Below, piece by piece: positions 1-9,626 of a stretch of DNA of 64,000 nucleotides (position 1 is the first letter of the stretch; each line of letters begins with the position of its first letter). This DNA is from Aquabacter sp. L1I39. Lineage in GTDB: Bacteria; Pseudomonadota; Alphaproteobacteria; Rhizobiales; Xanthobacteraceae. The position numbers were made by a program, and so were the translations under genes. Below the pieces are notes generated by a model that saw only the letters and a program-made list of their open reading frames with translations, had not been told where the DNA came from and did no database searches. Where the stretch lies: NCBI RefSeq assembly GCF_017742835.1, contig NZ_CP072392.1, forward strand, positions 5,270,180 to 5,334,179, given 5' to 3'.

Positions 1-1
1 C

Positions 2-1057
2 GATCCCGGCATCATCATCTTCACCTCCGGCACCACGGGAAACCCCAAGGGCGCGCTGCACGGCCATCGCGTCCTGCTCGGCCATCTGCCCTGCCTGCAA
101 TTCGTCCACGAGGACATGCCCCAGCCGGGCGACCTGCATTGGACGCCGGCCGACTGGGCCTGGATCGGCGGGCTGTTCGACGTGCTGTTCCCGACCCTTC
201 ACCTGGGCGTGCCGGTGCTGGCCTATCGGGCCAAGAAGTTCGATCCCGACGCCGCCATGGCGCTGATGGCGAACCAGGGGGTCCGCAACGTCTTCCTGCC
301 GCCCACGGCGCTGAAGCTGCTGCGCCAGGCGGATGTGCGCCAGGAGGGCCTCAAGCTGCGCTCGCTGCTGACCGGCGGCGAGACGCTGGGCAGCGAGCTG
401 GGCGCCTTCGTGCAGGAGCGGCTGGGCGTCGAGGCGCGGGAGATTTACGGCCAGACCGAATGCAATCTGGTGGTGGGCTCCAACTCCTCCTTCTTCCCCA
501 TCCGCCCCGGCGCCATGGGCAAGCCCATTCCGGGCCATGACGTGCAGATCGTGGACGAGGAAGGCCATCCCGTGCCCGCCGGCACCGAGGGGCATATCGG
601 CATCCGCCGGGGCGATCCGGTGATGATGCTGGAATATTGGAATAATCCCGCCGCCACCGCCGCCAAGTTCGCGGGCGACTTCCTGCTCACGGGCGATCTC
701 GGCCGGCAGGATGAGGACGGCTATCTTTGGTATGTGAGCCGCTCGGACGATGTCATCACGTCCGCCGGCTATCGCATCGGGCCCGGCGAGATCGAGGATT
801 GCATCCTCAAGCACCCCGCCGTCGCGCTCGTTGGCGTGGTGGGCGTGCCCGACCCCGTGCGCACCGAGGCGGTGAAGGCCTGGGTGGTGCTCAAGCCCGG
901 TGTCGAGGGCACGGAGGAACTGGCCACCGAGATCCAGCGCCATGTGCGCGAGCGCCTCTCGGCCCACGAATATCCCCGCGCCGTCGCCTTCACGGACGCC
1001 TTGCCCATGACCGCCACGGGCAAGATCCTGCGCCGGGAATTGCGCGCGCGGGGATAA
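2..1057 (+). CDS. Acyl-CoA synthetase, ANL superfamily (5' partial)
   Basis: The gene starts before the window; the frame is open from base 2 and 351 residues are visible. It is an AMP-dependent synthetase/ligase, which activates a carboxylic acid with ATP to acyl-AMP and transfers it to CoA in the cytoplasm. The nucleotide-binding motif TSGTTGNPKG is right at the left edge. YGQTE follows in mid-protein, then SRSDDVITSAGYRIGP at the hinge, and TGKILRREL near the C-terminus carries the expected catalytic lysine. The overall pattern resembles the acetyl-/medium-chain (ACSM-like) branch, but the acid used cannot be told from sequence. The next gene converges from the other strand 42 bases away. 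Confidence 0.9.
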   Translation, partial: DPGIIIFTSGTTGNPKGALHGHRVLLGHLPCLQFVHEDMPQPGDLHWTPADWAWIGGLFDVLFPTLHLGVPVLAYRAKKFDPDAAMALMANQGVRNVFLPPTALKLLRQADVRQEGLKLRSLLTGGETLGSELGAFVQERLGVEAREIYGQTECNLVVGSNSSFFPIRPGAMGKPIPGHDVQIVDEEGHPVPAGTEGHIGIRRGDPVMMLEYWNNPAATAAKFAGDFLLTGDLGRQDEDGYLWYVSRSDDVITSAGYRIGPGEIEDCILKHPAVALVGVVGVPDPVRTEAVKAWVVLKPGVEGTEELATEIQRHVRERLSAHEYPRAVAFTDALPMTATGKILRRELRARG

Positions 1058-1099
1058 ACCTGATCGGATCAGGCTGAAGGGGGGGGTCGCTCACTCCCC

Positions 1100-2071
1100 T
1101 CACATGAACAGGTTTTCCTTCGGGCTCAGGCCCTTGTAGAGGTCCGCCACATAGGCGCCGTAGCCATTGTAGAGGAGCGTCGGCCGGCGCTGGCCGGTGC
1201 CGATATCCTCTTCGGTCGCTTGGCTCCAGCGGGGATGGGCCACCTGCGGGTTCACATTGGCCCAGAAGCCATATTCGGAGCCCTGGATCACCTCCCAGAA
1301 GCTCTTGGGCCGCTCTTCCACGAATGACACCCGCACGATGGCCTTGATGGACTTGAAGCCATACTTCCAGGGCAGCACCACGCGCAGCGGGGCGCCAAAC
1401 TGGTTGGGGGCCGGCTTGCCATAGACGCCCGTCACCATGAAGGCGAGCTCGTTGGTGGCTTCCGCCAGGGTCACCCCTTCCACATAGGGCCAGGGATAGA
1501 AGCGGCCGGACTGGCCCGGCGCCACCGCCTTGTCGAGGAAGGTCTCGAAGCGCACATATTTGGCGCTGCTCAAGGGCTTGGCGAACTCCACCAGGGATTT
1601 CATGGGAAAGCCCGTCCACGGCACCGCCATGGACCAGGCTTCCACGCAGCGATGGCGATAGAGGCGCTCCTCCAGGGTGACGGCCTTCAGGAGGTCGTCG
1701 ATGCCCACTTCCTTCGGCTGCTCGACGAGGCCGTCGAACTTGACGGTCCAGGGCCGCACCTTGAGCCGCGAGGCGGCGCGGGTGACGTCCTTGGAGGTGC
1801 CGAACTCATAATAATTGTTGACGGTGCTGGAGACCTTTTCGGGTGTCAGCTCCCGGTCGAGGGTGAAGGTCTCGTTGCGCTTGGCGGGATAGAGGCCGGC
1901 GGACGGGTCCGGCACGTCTGCCGCGCGCTGGGCGTGGGACAAAGCGGGAAAAGCGGTGGCGCCGATGAGGCCCGCCCCGGCGCCGAGCAATGTGCGGCGC
2001 GACAGGAACAGGTGCTCGGGGGTGACCTGGCTCTCCGGGATCTCCCAGCCGCGTATACGCCGAATGTGCAT
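1100..2071 (-). CDS. msrP: Protein-methionine-sulfoxide reductase, catalytic subunit MsrP
   Basis: This is the periplasmic molybdopterin enzyme (YedY/MsrP) that reduces methionine sulfoxide in exported proteins. The 323-residue product begins with a Tat signal (SRRTLLG, arginines about 25-26, hydrophobic core, cleavage near SHAQ). The molybdenum-ligand cysteine lies in RHRCVEAW at about residue 142. The ATG at 2071 is chosen because a GGAGGA ribosome site sits six bases upstream; a longer frame to 2128 has no such support and would bury the Tat motif. The usual membrane haem partner MsrQ is not adjacent, on either side. Upstream on the same strand are two DUF992 secreted proteins, 74 bases away. 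Confidence 0.93.
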   Translation of the reverse strand: MHIRRIRGWEIPESQVTPEHLFLSRRTLLGAGAGLIGATAFPALSHAQRAADVPDPSAGLYPAKRNETFTLDRELTPEKVSSTVNNYYEFGTSKDVTRAASRLKVRPWTVKFDGLVEQPKEVGIDDLLKAVTLEERLYRHRCVEAWSMAVPWTGFPMKSLVEFAKPLSSAKYVRFETFLDKAVAPGQSGRFYPWPYVEGVTLAEATNELAFMVTGVYGKPAPNQFGAPLRVVLPWKYGFKSIKAIVRVSFVEERPKSFWEVIQGSEYGFWANVNPQVAHPRWSQATEEDIGTGQRRPTLLYNGYGAYVADLYKGLSPKENLFM

Positions 2072-2145
2072 GGCAAATCCTCCGTTCGGGCGGAGGATTG
2101 CGGCCGCAGGGGCCGCAAAGCAATTCAAACGGGCGTGTGAAGCCC

Positions 2146-2643
2146 TCAGCGCCGGCTCGCCGGAAGGGCGGGATTGAGGGTCAACGTTGCGCCGGCAAGG
2201 GTGACGGACAGGCCGCTATCGGCGGAAACACTCAAGGGCTGGAGCGAGATGCCGTTGGCCGCGTCCTTGGAGACCAGGACATTGGCGGTGAAGCCCGGCC
2301 CGAGCGCCGCCCCGGTGGCAAGGCCCACATATTGGCCGGTCAGCGCGTCCGGCTCTAGATCCTTGCTGGTGGCCAGCACCATCCACAGCATGGATCCCTG
2401 GTCGGACACGCCAAAATCGATCCCCGCCCGCTCCAGCGTCCCGGCATAGTGCTGGCTGACGCCTGCGGCGGGGCGGAAATCGCAGGTGACGGTGCGGGTG
2501 GAGCCGAAGCCGTAGGCGACCGCGGCCGCCCCCCGGCATTCCAGGAGGCCCGCCTCCACCTTGACGCTGTCTTGCGCCCGCACGGGCGCCGCTGCGGCAA
2601 GGCAGAGCAGGCTGCCGGCGATGAGGGGGGCGATCCGGGTCAT
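2146..2643 (-). CDS. DUF992 family secreted protein (copy 1)
   Basis: A 165-residue product with a clear Sec signal peptide (hydrophobic core LIAGSLLCLAAAAPVRA, then AQ). The mature part shows the DUF992 pattern: VEAGLLECRG, then TVTCDF, ending in strands such as SLQPLSVSADSGLSVTLAG. DUF992 proteins are small exported proteins of alphaproteobacteria with no known function. The two cysteines in LLEC and VTCDF are shared with the two paralogs at 2649 and 3290, so a disulfide is plausible. The start codon lies five bases after the stop of copy 2, so the two are very probably one transcript; no strong ribosome site of its own is visible. Confidence 0.85.
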   Translation of the reverse strand: MTRIAPLIAGSLLCLAAAAPVRAQDSVKVEAGLLECRGAAAVAYGFGSTRTVTCDFRPAAGVSQHYAGTLERAGIDFGVSDQGSMLWMVLATSKDLEPDALTGQYVGLATGAALGPGFTANVLVSKDAANGISLQPLSVSADSGLSVTLAGATLTLNPALPASRR

Positions 2644-2648
2644 GATGC

Positions 2649-3149
2649 TCAGGGGGTCGGGGTGAGGGTCAGGTCGGACACGCCGGCCGCCACCGCCATG
2701 CCCGTGGTGCCCTGCAGGGACAAGGGCTGGAGCACGATGGTCTTGTTGGAGCCGCCCAGCAGCACGTTGGCACCGCCACCGACGCCCCAGGCCGCGTCCG
2801 CGCTCACGCCCACATAGGAGCCCTTCAGGTCGGTCGGCGCGGGCGCCGAAGTGGGGGCGAACACTGCCCAGCCGAGCGTGCTCGGGCCGGTGAAGCCGAT
2901 ATCGATGCCGAAGCGGGCGACCGTGCCCTTATAGGTGCCGATCACCTTCTGCGCATTGGGCGCGCCGGTCTTGAACTCGCAGCTCATCTCCCGCATGGAG
3001 CCGAGCACGAATCCGACCGCCGGCTGCACCTTGCACATGAGCAGGCCCGCCTGCACGCGGGTGGGCGCCTGGGGCGCGCTCTGGGCGGCGGCGGGAAGGA
3101 CGGCGCAGGCGGCGAGCGCGAGGCCGGCAATGATGGAAGTCGGACGCAT
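2649..3149 (-). CDS. DUF992 family secreted protein (copy 2)
   Basis: A 166-residue DUF992 protein. The signal peptide (MRPTSIIAGLALAACAVLPAAAQ) is followed by VQAGLLMCKV and EMSCEFK, the two cysteine motifs of the family, and by a C-terminal LQPLSLQGTTG segment. The ATG at 3149 is preceded by a G-rich ribosome site (GGGGGAT). The open frame continues upstream to 3503, but that part has no signal peptide, is very arginine-rich and overlaps copy 3, so it is rejected. It is the first gene of a probable two-gene unit with copy 1, and is separated from copy 3 by a strong terminator-like hairpin. Function unknown. Confidence 0.86.
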   Translation of the reverse strand: MRPTSIIAGLALAACAVLPAAAQSAPQAPTRVQAGLLMCKVQPAVGFVLGSMREMSCEFKTGAPNAQKVIGTYKGTVARFGIDIGFTGPSTLGWAVFAPTSAPAPTDLKGSYVGVSADAAWGVGGGANVLLGGSNKTIVLQPLSLQGTTGMAVAAGVSDLTLTPTP

Positions 3150-3235
3150 GGTATCCCCCTTTTTCCGGGTCAAGATCGATGAGCGGCGCTGGGCTGCCGA
3201 CTCGGCAAGCGCGAGCTCTGCCACGTACCTTTCCA

Positions 3236-3265
3236 ACGAAAACGGGCGCCCATGGGGCGCCCGTT
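3236..3265 (-). terminator. Rho-independent terminator after DUF992 copy 3
   Basis: Perfect 11-base inverted repeat at 3241-3251 and 3255-3265 with a three-base loop. On the minus strand it is followed by a T-rich run (TTTTCGTT). It sits 25 bases past the stop of the DUF992 gene at 3290-3772 and separates it from the next two copies. Confidence 0.8.
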
Positions 3266-3289
3266 GCGACAAAGGCGCGCTTGCGCCGA

Positions 3290-3772
3290 TCAGCGCAGGG
3301 TCAGCTCGGCAACGCCCAGGGCCACGTTGAAGCCGGTCTGGCCTTCCACGGACAGGGGCTGCAGCGCGATGGTGTTGTTGGAACCACCCACCAGCGCATT
3401 GGCGCCGAGGCCGACGCCCAGCGCCGCATTGGCGGACACACCGGCATAGGTGCCGCGCAGATCCTTGGCGCCGATCCGGGTGGTGGGGGCGAGGACGGTC
3501 CACACCAGCGTGCCCTGGCCGGTCACGCCCAGATCAAGGCCGAAGCGACGCACGGTGCCGGTATAGGTGCCCTTCGGGGCGCCCTTCACGGACGGGCGGA
3601 GGGTGCAGCTCATCTCGCGGACGGAGCCGATGATGAAGCTGACGTTCGGCGCCATCTGGCAGGTCAGCACGCCCACCTGCACGCGGGTCTGCGCCGCTGC
3701 GGGAGCGGCGGCGAACGCGAGGGCGGAAGCGGCAAGAGCGGCCGCAAAACCAGCCTTCACAAAAGTCTTCAT
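3290..3772 (-). CDS. DUF992 family secreted protein (copy 3)
   Basis: A 160-residue DUF992 protein with a long alanine-rich signal peptide (AAALAASALAFAAAPAAAQ). The mature chain has VQVGVLTCQM and EMSCTLR with the two family cysteines, and the GGSNNTIALQPLSVEGQTG segment that is nearly the same in copy 2 (GGSNKTIVLQPLSLQGTTG). The start at 3772 has a GGAGGA ribosome site eight bases upstream. It is followed by its own terminator, so it is transcribed separately from copies 1 and 2. The copy 2/copy 3 resemblance is closer than either is to copy 1, which suggests stepwise tandem duplication. Function unknown. Confidence 0.87.
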   Translation of the reverse strand: MKTFVKAGFAAALAASALAFAAAPAAAQTRVQVGVLTCQMAPNVSFIIGSVREMSCTLRPSVKGAPKGTYTGTVRRFGLDLGVTGQGTLVWTVLAPTTRIGAKDLRGTYAGVSANAALGVGLGANALVGGSNNTIALQPLSVEGQTGFNVALGVAELTLR

Positions 3773-3952
3773 GGTCTCTTCCTCCAAAGGACACCGGCCG
3801 CGCGGACCGCGCGACGACCGGCGCACCGAAGCCTTAGCTCGGCACGCTCGGTTCGCCAACGCCGGTACTTCCCGAATGTTTCGCAAAACGCGCCAATTTG
3901 GCCCGAATGGCGAAAATACCTGCCGGACGCCCTACCCGCGTCCGGCACAGGC

Positions 3953-5275
<1,323 letters not shown>

Positions 5276-5395
5276 TTACCGGAGGCCCTTTTGCCGAACA
5301 AGCAAGGATCGTGAATGGCTGAGCCTCGGTTTGTTGATGGAACCGCTTGCGCCGGGGACGCGGGAGGCCCATCTAGCGAGCGCCAGGAGGGCGCT

Positions 5396-6046
5396 GTGCT
5401 TACACTTTATTCCACACAGTCATCTGGGAATTCCTACAAGGTGCGGCTGCTGCTGGCGAAGCTCGGCCTGGCCTTCCGGCTGGTGGAGGTGGACATTTTC
5501 GCGGGCGAGCACCGCACGCCGGAATTCCTCGCCAAGCACCCCGAAGGCCGCCTGCCGCTGCTGGAATTCGAGGACGGCACCACCCTGCCCGAATCCAACG
5601 CCATCCTCTTTTATCTGGCGGAAGGCACGCCGCTCCTGCCTGTCGACCGGCTGGCGCGGGCGGAGGCGCTGCGCTGGATGTTCTTCGAGCAGAACAACCA
5701 TGAGCCGGGCATCGCCCAGGCGCGCTTCTGGCTGAACCAGGTGCGGGGCGGACGCGAGCTGCGCACCCACGACATCGACCGCTGGATGGAAGAGGGCTAT
5801 GGCGCGCTGCGGGTCATGGAGCGCCACCTCCAGGTGCATCCCTTCTTCGCGGGCGAAGACCTGAGCGTGGCCGACCTCGCTCTTTTTCCACATACGCACG
5901 TGGCTCCGGAAGGTGACTTCGATCTGTCACATTTTCCTGCCGTGCAGGCCTGGCTCGCACGGGTGGAAGCGGCGCCCGGCCACGTGCCCATGACGTGGCG
6001 TCCGCAAGAGGTGGAGCCCTGTTCCTGGCGACTCGCGCGGGTGTGA
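5396..6046 (+). CDS. Glutathione S-transferase family protein
   Basis: A 216-residue soluble GST. The N-terminal thioredoxin fold begins LTLYSTQSSGNSYKVRLLL, contains the cis-proline motif GRLPLLE and the glutathione gamma-glutamyl site LPESNAIL. The helical C-terminal domain has the N-capping motif in EDLSVADLALFPH. The GTG at 5396 is chosen over the ATG at 5315 because AGGAGG sits five bases before it and the protein then starts at the usual family position. Role, by family, is glutathione conjugation or reduction of electrophiles or peroxides; substrate unknown. Confidence 0.9.
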   Translation: MLTLYSTQSSGNSYKVRLLLAKLGLAFRLVEVDIFAGEHRTPEFLAKHPEGRLPLLEFEDGTTLPESNAILFYLAEGTPLLPVDRLARAEALRWMFFEQNNHEPGIAQARFWLNQVRGGRELRTHDIDRWMEEGYGALRVMERHLQVHPFFAGEDLSVADLALFPHTHVAPEGDFDLSHFPAVQAWLARVEAAPGHVPMTWRPQEVEPCSWRLARV

Positions 6047-6243
6047 TCCAAGCCCTCAATCCGCCACGTTTTTTCCTCGACGAGCCGCGAAGCCGCCACA
6101 TTCACAACCAGCTCGGCAGTCATTTTTCCACAGGAGCGCGGGAACCGAATCGCCGCACGGCGGCGTTGAGGGATCCGAGACCTTCGCCCGAGACGTTCGC
6201 CCTTGCGTATGAAGCGTGGGGCACTGCCAGTAGCGAGACCATC

Positions 6244-6603
6244 ATGTCCGAGTTTCGTGAGTACGGAATGCTTCAGGTGGGCACCTCTGCCGCCGATCCG
6301 GACGCGCTTGCTCGGGTCGTGCGCAATCACAAGGCCGGGGATGCCATGACCCAGGCGGCGATCACCGTCGCACTGATGGTGGCCATATGTGCAGTCACCT
6401 TCGTGCTGACAGTGGACCGCGCCGCGGCCGCGACGCTCCTGCTGGACAGTTCCGGCAGCCCCTCCTTCGCGTTCGGCCTCGCCATCGGGGCGGGCCTCGC
6501 GGCGCTCGGGATCGCCATCGTGCTGGGCCACCGATTGCAGGAGCGCCGTACCGCCCGTTTGCGGCCGGTGCCGGTCCCCGTTCGGGCCCGCCGCCCTTCC
6601 TGA
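6244..6603 (+). CDS. Small two-helix membrane protein, unknown function
   Basis: A 119-residue product. Residues 1-35 are polar (MSEFREYGMLQVGTSAADPD), followed by two hydrophobic helices (AAITVALMVAICAVTFVL and FAFGLAIGAGLAALGIAIVL) and a short arginine/proline-rich tail, so both ends are probably cytoplasmic. I do not recognise a family. The ATG at 6244 is preferred because the upstream in-frame part looks non-coding. A strong terminator follows 43 bases after the stop, which supports a real transcription unit. Confidence 0.6.
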   Translation: MSEFREYGMLQVGTSAADPDALARVVRNHKAGDAMTQAAITVALMVAICAVTFVLTVDRAAAATLLLDSSGSPSFAFGLAIGAGLAALGIAIVLGHRLQERRTARLRPVPVPVRARRPS

Positions 6604-6646
6604 CCTTTTCGCCGGTCTTCGCCCGACCCCTTGATGAATGAGACGC

Positions 6647-6676
6647 GGCCGGCGTGGCGACACGCCGGCCGTTTTT
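6647..6676 (+). terminator. Rho-independent terminator
   Basis: A perfect 10-base stem (6647-6656 with 6661-6670), loop GCGA, followed by GTTTTT. It lies just after the small membrane-protein gene ending at 6603. Confidence 0.9.
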
Positions 6677-7377
6677 CGTTCCGGACGTTCCTCTCGCCAA
6701 GACCCCATTGTGCGCCGATAGGCCGCCCTCCGGGACGAGCACCCGCACGGCTGGGCACACCTGGGCGGGGGGCTGGGCGGCGGGCTGGGCGGCGGAACGC
6801 GCCCCCAGTGGAGCGCATCTCCCGCCGGCCCGAGACCTGCATACTGCGCCCCCCCCTTGATGTCGCCCCGAACGGGCAGACACCTGACTCCCGCTGACCC
6901 TCCCGCGTGATGCGCCGGTGCCCCATGTCCCGCTCTGCGGGTCGCGTCCTCCTCGCCCCCCCAGTTCCCAGTCCCTCCCCATTCCCCAACTTGAGACGGA
7001 CGCCGGAGGGCGTTCAGGCGCCCCAGCGCGCGAAATCCGGCCGGAAAAGCACCGGGAAGAGGCGACCGAAGTCATCCGCCTGTTCGCGCGATCCATCGGA
7101 ATGGCGGGACAGTTGATGCCTGCAAGCCCCTGGGGGGGGCGACATGCATCTTAAAGTGAAATATTAACTATAAATTACTGATAAATGTGAATTTTTTAAC
7201 CACGTTAAAGCCACTTCTTGCAAAATGAAGAAGGGAACACCTCCTCACATTTGAGTTTAAGAACGCACTTTAAGAAGATCAGTTTGTGGTTAAAAACCAA
7301 TAGTTTATGGTTAATTTTTAAGATTAGATATCGGGGTTTGAGGCCGTGCACCCTTCCCCTCCCCCGTTTCGGAGGGC
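6677..7377. other. 700-base intergenic region with AT-rich island
   Basis: No convincing gene. The left part is very GC-rich; its open frames are low-complexity Arg/Gly/Pro shadows, and it contains two perfect tandem copies of a 12-base unit (6770-6793). The right part, about 7150-7330, switches sharply to AT-rich sequence. It holds TTAACCAC (7196-7203), its inverted copy GTGGTTAA (7286-7293), and two direct repeats AGTTTRTGGTTAA at 7281-7293 and 7302-7314 spaced 21 bases start to start. The flanking genes converge on this region, so it is not an obvious promoter for either. Confidence 0.6.
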
Positions 7378-7728
7378 TCAGAACTTGTGAAAAATGAAGT
7401 AGGCGCCGGCGATGATGAAGGCGAAGCCCACCGCATGGTTCCAGCCCAGCGGCTCTTTGAGGTAAAGCACTGAAAATCCAGCAAAAACCACCAGGGTGAT
7501 GACCTCCTGAATGGTCTTGAGCTGCGCGGTGGTGTAAAATTCGGAGCCGATGCGGTTCGCCGGCACCGCCAGGCAGTATTCAAAGAAGGCGATGCCCCAA
7601 CTCACCACCACGGCCAATGCCAAGGCGGTACTTTTATACTTGAGATGACCGTACCAGGCGAAAGTCATGAAGACGTTGGACGCCATCAGCATCGCGATGG
7701 GCAGGACGGCGGAGAGAGAGACGGGCAT
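7378..7728 (-). CDS. DMT-superfamily small membrane protein (DUF486)
   Basis: A 116-residue protein with four predicted membrane helices, matching DUF486 in length and pattern: helix LPIAMLMASNVFMTFAWYGH, then ALAVVVSWGIAFFEYCLAVPANRIG, a loop with TTAQLKTIQEVITL, and a final FAFIIAGAYFIFHKF. The family is half the size of a drug/metabolite transporter and presumably dimerises; substrate unknown. The ATG at 7728 is preceded by GGAG at five bases; a 12-residue extension to 7764 lacks this. It lies downstream of ornithine decarboxylase on the same strand, but a palindromic repeat separates them. Confidence 0.85.
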   Translation of the reverse strand: MPVSLSAVLPIAMLMASNVFMTFAWYGHLKYKSTALALAVVVSWGIAFFEYCLAVPANRIGSEFYTTAQLKTIQEVITLVVFAGFSVLYLKEPLGWNHAVGFAFIIAGAYFIFHKF

Positions 7729-7907
7729 GGGGGCTCCGAAAACGACCGGCCCCGTTGTCTCCAAGGCCGCGCCGCCACCCTCGGCCCGCGCTGCTTAACG
7801 GCCGCTCTCCAGGCCGCGACCAGCGCGTTGGCGCGCTCTGCCATGGTTAAGGCAACCCTACATCGGCACCGCCCTCTTCCGCGGCAGGCGCAAAGAAAAG
7901 ACCGGCC

Positions 7908-8025
7908 CTAGAGCATGCGCTGATCAGATGGCATCACCATCTGATCGGACCACGCATTCTCTATCAATGGGTTAGAGGGCGCTTCACCCATCAGATTGAT
8001 TCAATCTGATGGGATCGCGCTCGAG
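7908..8025. repeat. Palindromic intergenic mosaic element
   Basis: Two strong palindromes lie side by side. The first is 10+10 bases with a five-base loop (7922-7931 / 7937-7946). The second is 13+13 bases around a single central base (7987-7999 / 8001-8013). They share the core CAGAT and are flanked by CTAGAGCAT, a sequence typical of rhizobial intergenic mosaic elements. A similar CTAGAGCAT start occurs near 21163 in another intergenic gap. It may act as a processing or terminator structure between ornithine decarboxylase and the DUF486 gene. Confidence 0.7.
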
Positions 8026-8073
8026 GTGGGGCCGGCCCGGTATTTCGCTTCTCACTCAGGCGGCGTCTCGCCG

Positions 8074-9363
8074 TCAGCGGCTCTCCACCGGCTCCCCGCT
8101 GGCTTCGCCCCGGCTGTCCTCGCCCCCGCGGCCATCCATCCCGCTCCGCCGCTCCGGCTCGATGCCCGGCACATTGGGCTCGAACGGCTCGCTCACCTCC
8201 ACGAAGGTGTCGGGATAGAAACCATTGAAGCGGGTGCGCAGGGACAGGGAATAGGCGCCGATATGGCCGATCTCGATCCAGTCGCCCGTATCCACCGTCT
8301 CCGGAAGATAGAAGGGCCGCGAGAGCACATCCACGCTGTCGCAGGTGGCGCCATAGATGCGGAAGGGCACCATCTTGTTGGGGTCGCCCGAGCGCCGGCG
8401 CCGCGCCGGATCGGGAATGTGGTTCACCGGCAGCAGCAGCTTGCCGGTCCAGCTATCGGAGAGCGAGGACCAGATGCCGTCACTGATATAGAGGCGCTGG
8501 CCCTTCTTCAGCATCACGCGGGTGATGACCGAATAGGCCCGCGCCACGATCACCCGTCCCGGCTCCGCCACCAGCGGCGTGCCGGCAAAACCGTATTTTT
8601 CCACCGCGCCCAAAATGGAGCGCATGAGATCGCCGAGCGGCGGCATGGCCGCGCTGGGCTTGCGCGGATCAAGCGCATAGGAGGCGGGGAAGCCGCCGCC
8701 AATGTCCAGCGCCACGATCGGCACCTTGGCCGCCTCGCGCACCTCGGCGGCGGTGGCGATGGCCCGCTCGAAGGTGGTGGGGTCTTCCATCTGGCTTCCC
8801 ACATGGAAGCAGATGCCGCACTTGAAGCCGATATTATCGATGCGCTGGAGCAGTTCCGCCGCATGGGCCGGCGCGGCGCCGAACTTCTTCGACAATTCAT
8901 AGGCCGCCTCGCCCTTGGAGGCGATGCGCACGAACAGGGTGAAGTCCTCCGGGTCGTGGTCCAGCGCATTGACGATACGCAGCACCTTGGCCACTTCGTC
9001 CTCGTGATCCACCACCGTGACCCGCACGCGAAAGCGCTCAAAGGCGAGGCGGATGTCCGACTGGGCCTTCACCGGATGCATGTAGAGCAGCTCGCAGGCG
9101 GGCGCGACCGCGCGGGCGGCAGCAAATTCCGCCGGGCTCGCCACGTCGAACACGTTCACCCCGGCGCGGGCGAGCTCGGCCAGCACCTGGTCCTCGCCAT
9201 TGGTCTTCACCGCATAAGCGGTCTTGCCGGGAAACGCGGACATGAAGGCGCGGGCATCCTGCGCCAGCACCGACGGGCGGAAGCAATAGACCGGCTGGTC
9301 GGGACGCAATTGCAGCGCGGCCTCGCGCCCGGTGGTGAAAAGCGGGAGATTTTGCTGCGCCAC
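8074..9363 (-). CDS. Ornithine (diamine-forming) decarboxylase, PLP fold III
   Basis: A 429-residue alanine-racemase-fold decarboxylase that makes putrescine from ornithine in the cytoplasm. Seen: PLP lysine in YAVKTN (about residue 53), HVGSQ, the glycine loop DIGGGFP, EPGR, and YGATCDSVD with the catalytic cysteine/aspartate of ornithine rather than diaminopimelate decarboxylases. Alphaproteobacterial members can also use lysine. The GTG at 9363 is preferred, with AGAGGA upstream; the frame extends to a TTG at 9408 without a ribosome site. The last 25 residues are polar and probably disordered. It is divergent from the secreted protein gene at 9627. Confidence 0.9.
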   Translation of the reverse strand: MAQQNLPLFTTGREAALQLRPDQPVYCFRPSVLAQDARAFMSAFPGKTAYAVKTNGEDQVLAELARAGVNVFDVASPAEFAAARAVAPACELLYMHPVKAQSDIRLAFERFRVRVTVVDHEDEVAKVLRIVNALDHDPEDFTLFVRIASKGEAAYELSKKFGAAPAHAAELLQRIDNIGFKCGICFHVGSQMEDPTTFERAIATAAEVREAAKVPIVALDIGGGFPASYALDPRKPSAAMPPLGDLMRSILGAVEKYGFAGTPLVAEPGRVIVARAYSVITRVMLKKGQRLYISDGIWSSLSDSWTGKLLLPVNHIPDPARRRRSGDPNKMVPFRIYGATCDSVDVLSRPFYLPETVDTGDWIEIGHIGAYSLSLRTRFNGFYPDTFVEVSEPFEPNVPGIEPERRSGMDGRGGEDSRGEASGEPVESR

Positions 9364-9626
9364 GCCTGATCCTCTCGTCGCGGCTCCCCTGTCACGACCG
9401 GGGTGCAAAGCCGGATTCCGGCATCATCCCTCATCCAAGACACAAGCCAATGTCAGCGGCGCCACCCGCCTGGAGACCGGCCAATGCCTGTTCGGAGGCG
9501 CCCCCCGCCTGAATGCTCTAACATTACGCGCTTTTCCGGGCGAGTGTTGCCCGCCTGCGCTTGACCGTAGCGCGCTGGCGCAGCATCGTCCGGCAGAATT
9601 GGCATGGGTCAGGACGGGAGTTGAGC

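Noticed and set aside
6770..6793. Two tandem copies of a 12-base GC-rich unit
   Set aside because: Only two copies in a GC-rich low-complexity area; likely chance or slippage, with no sign of function.
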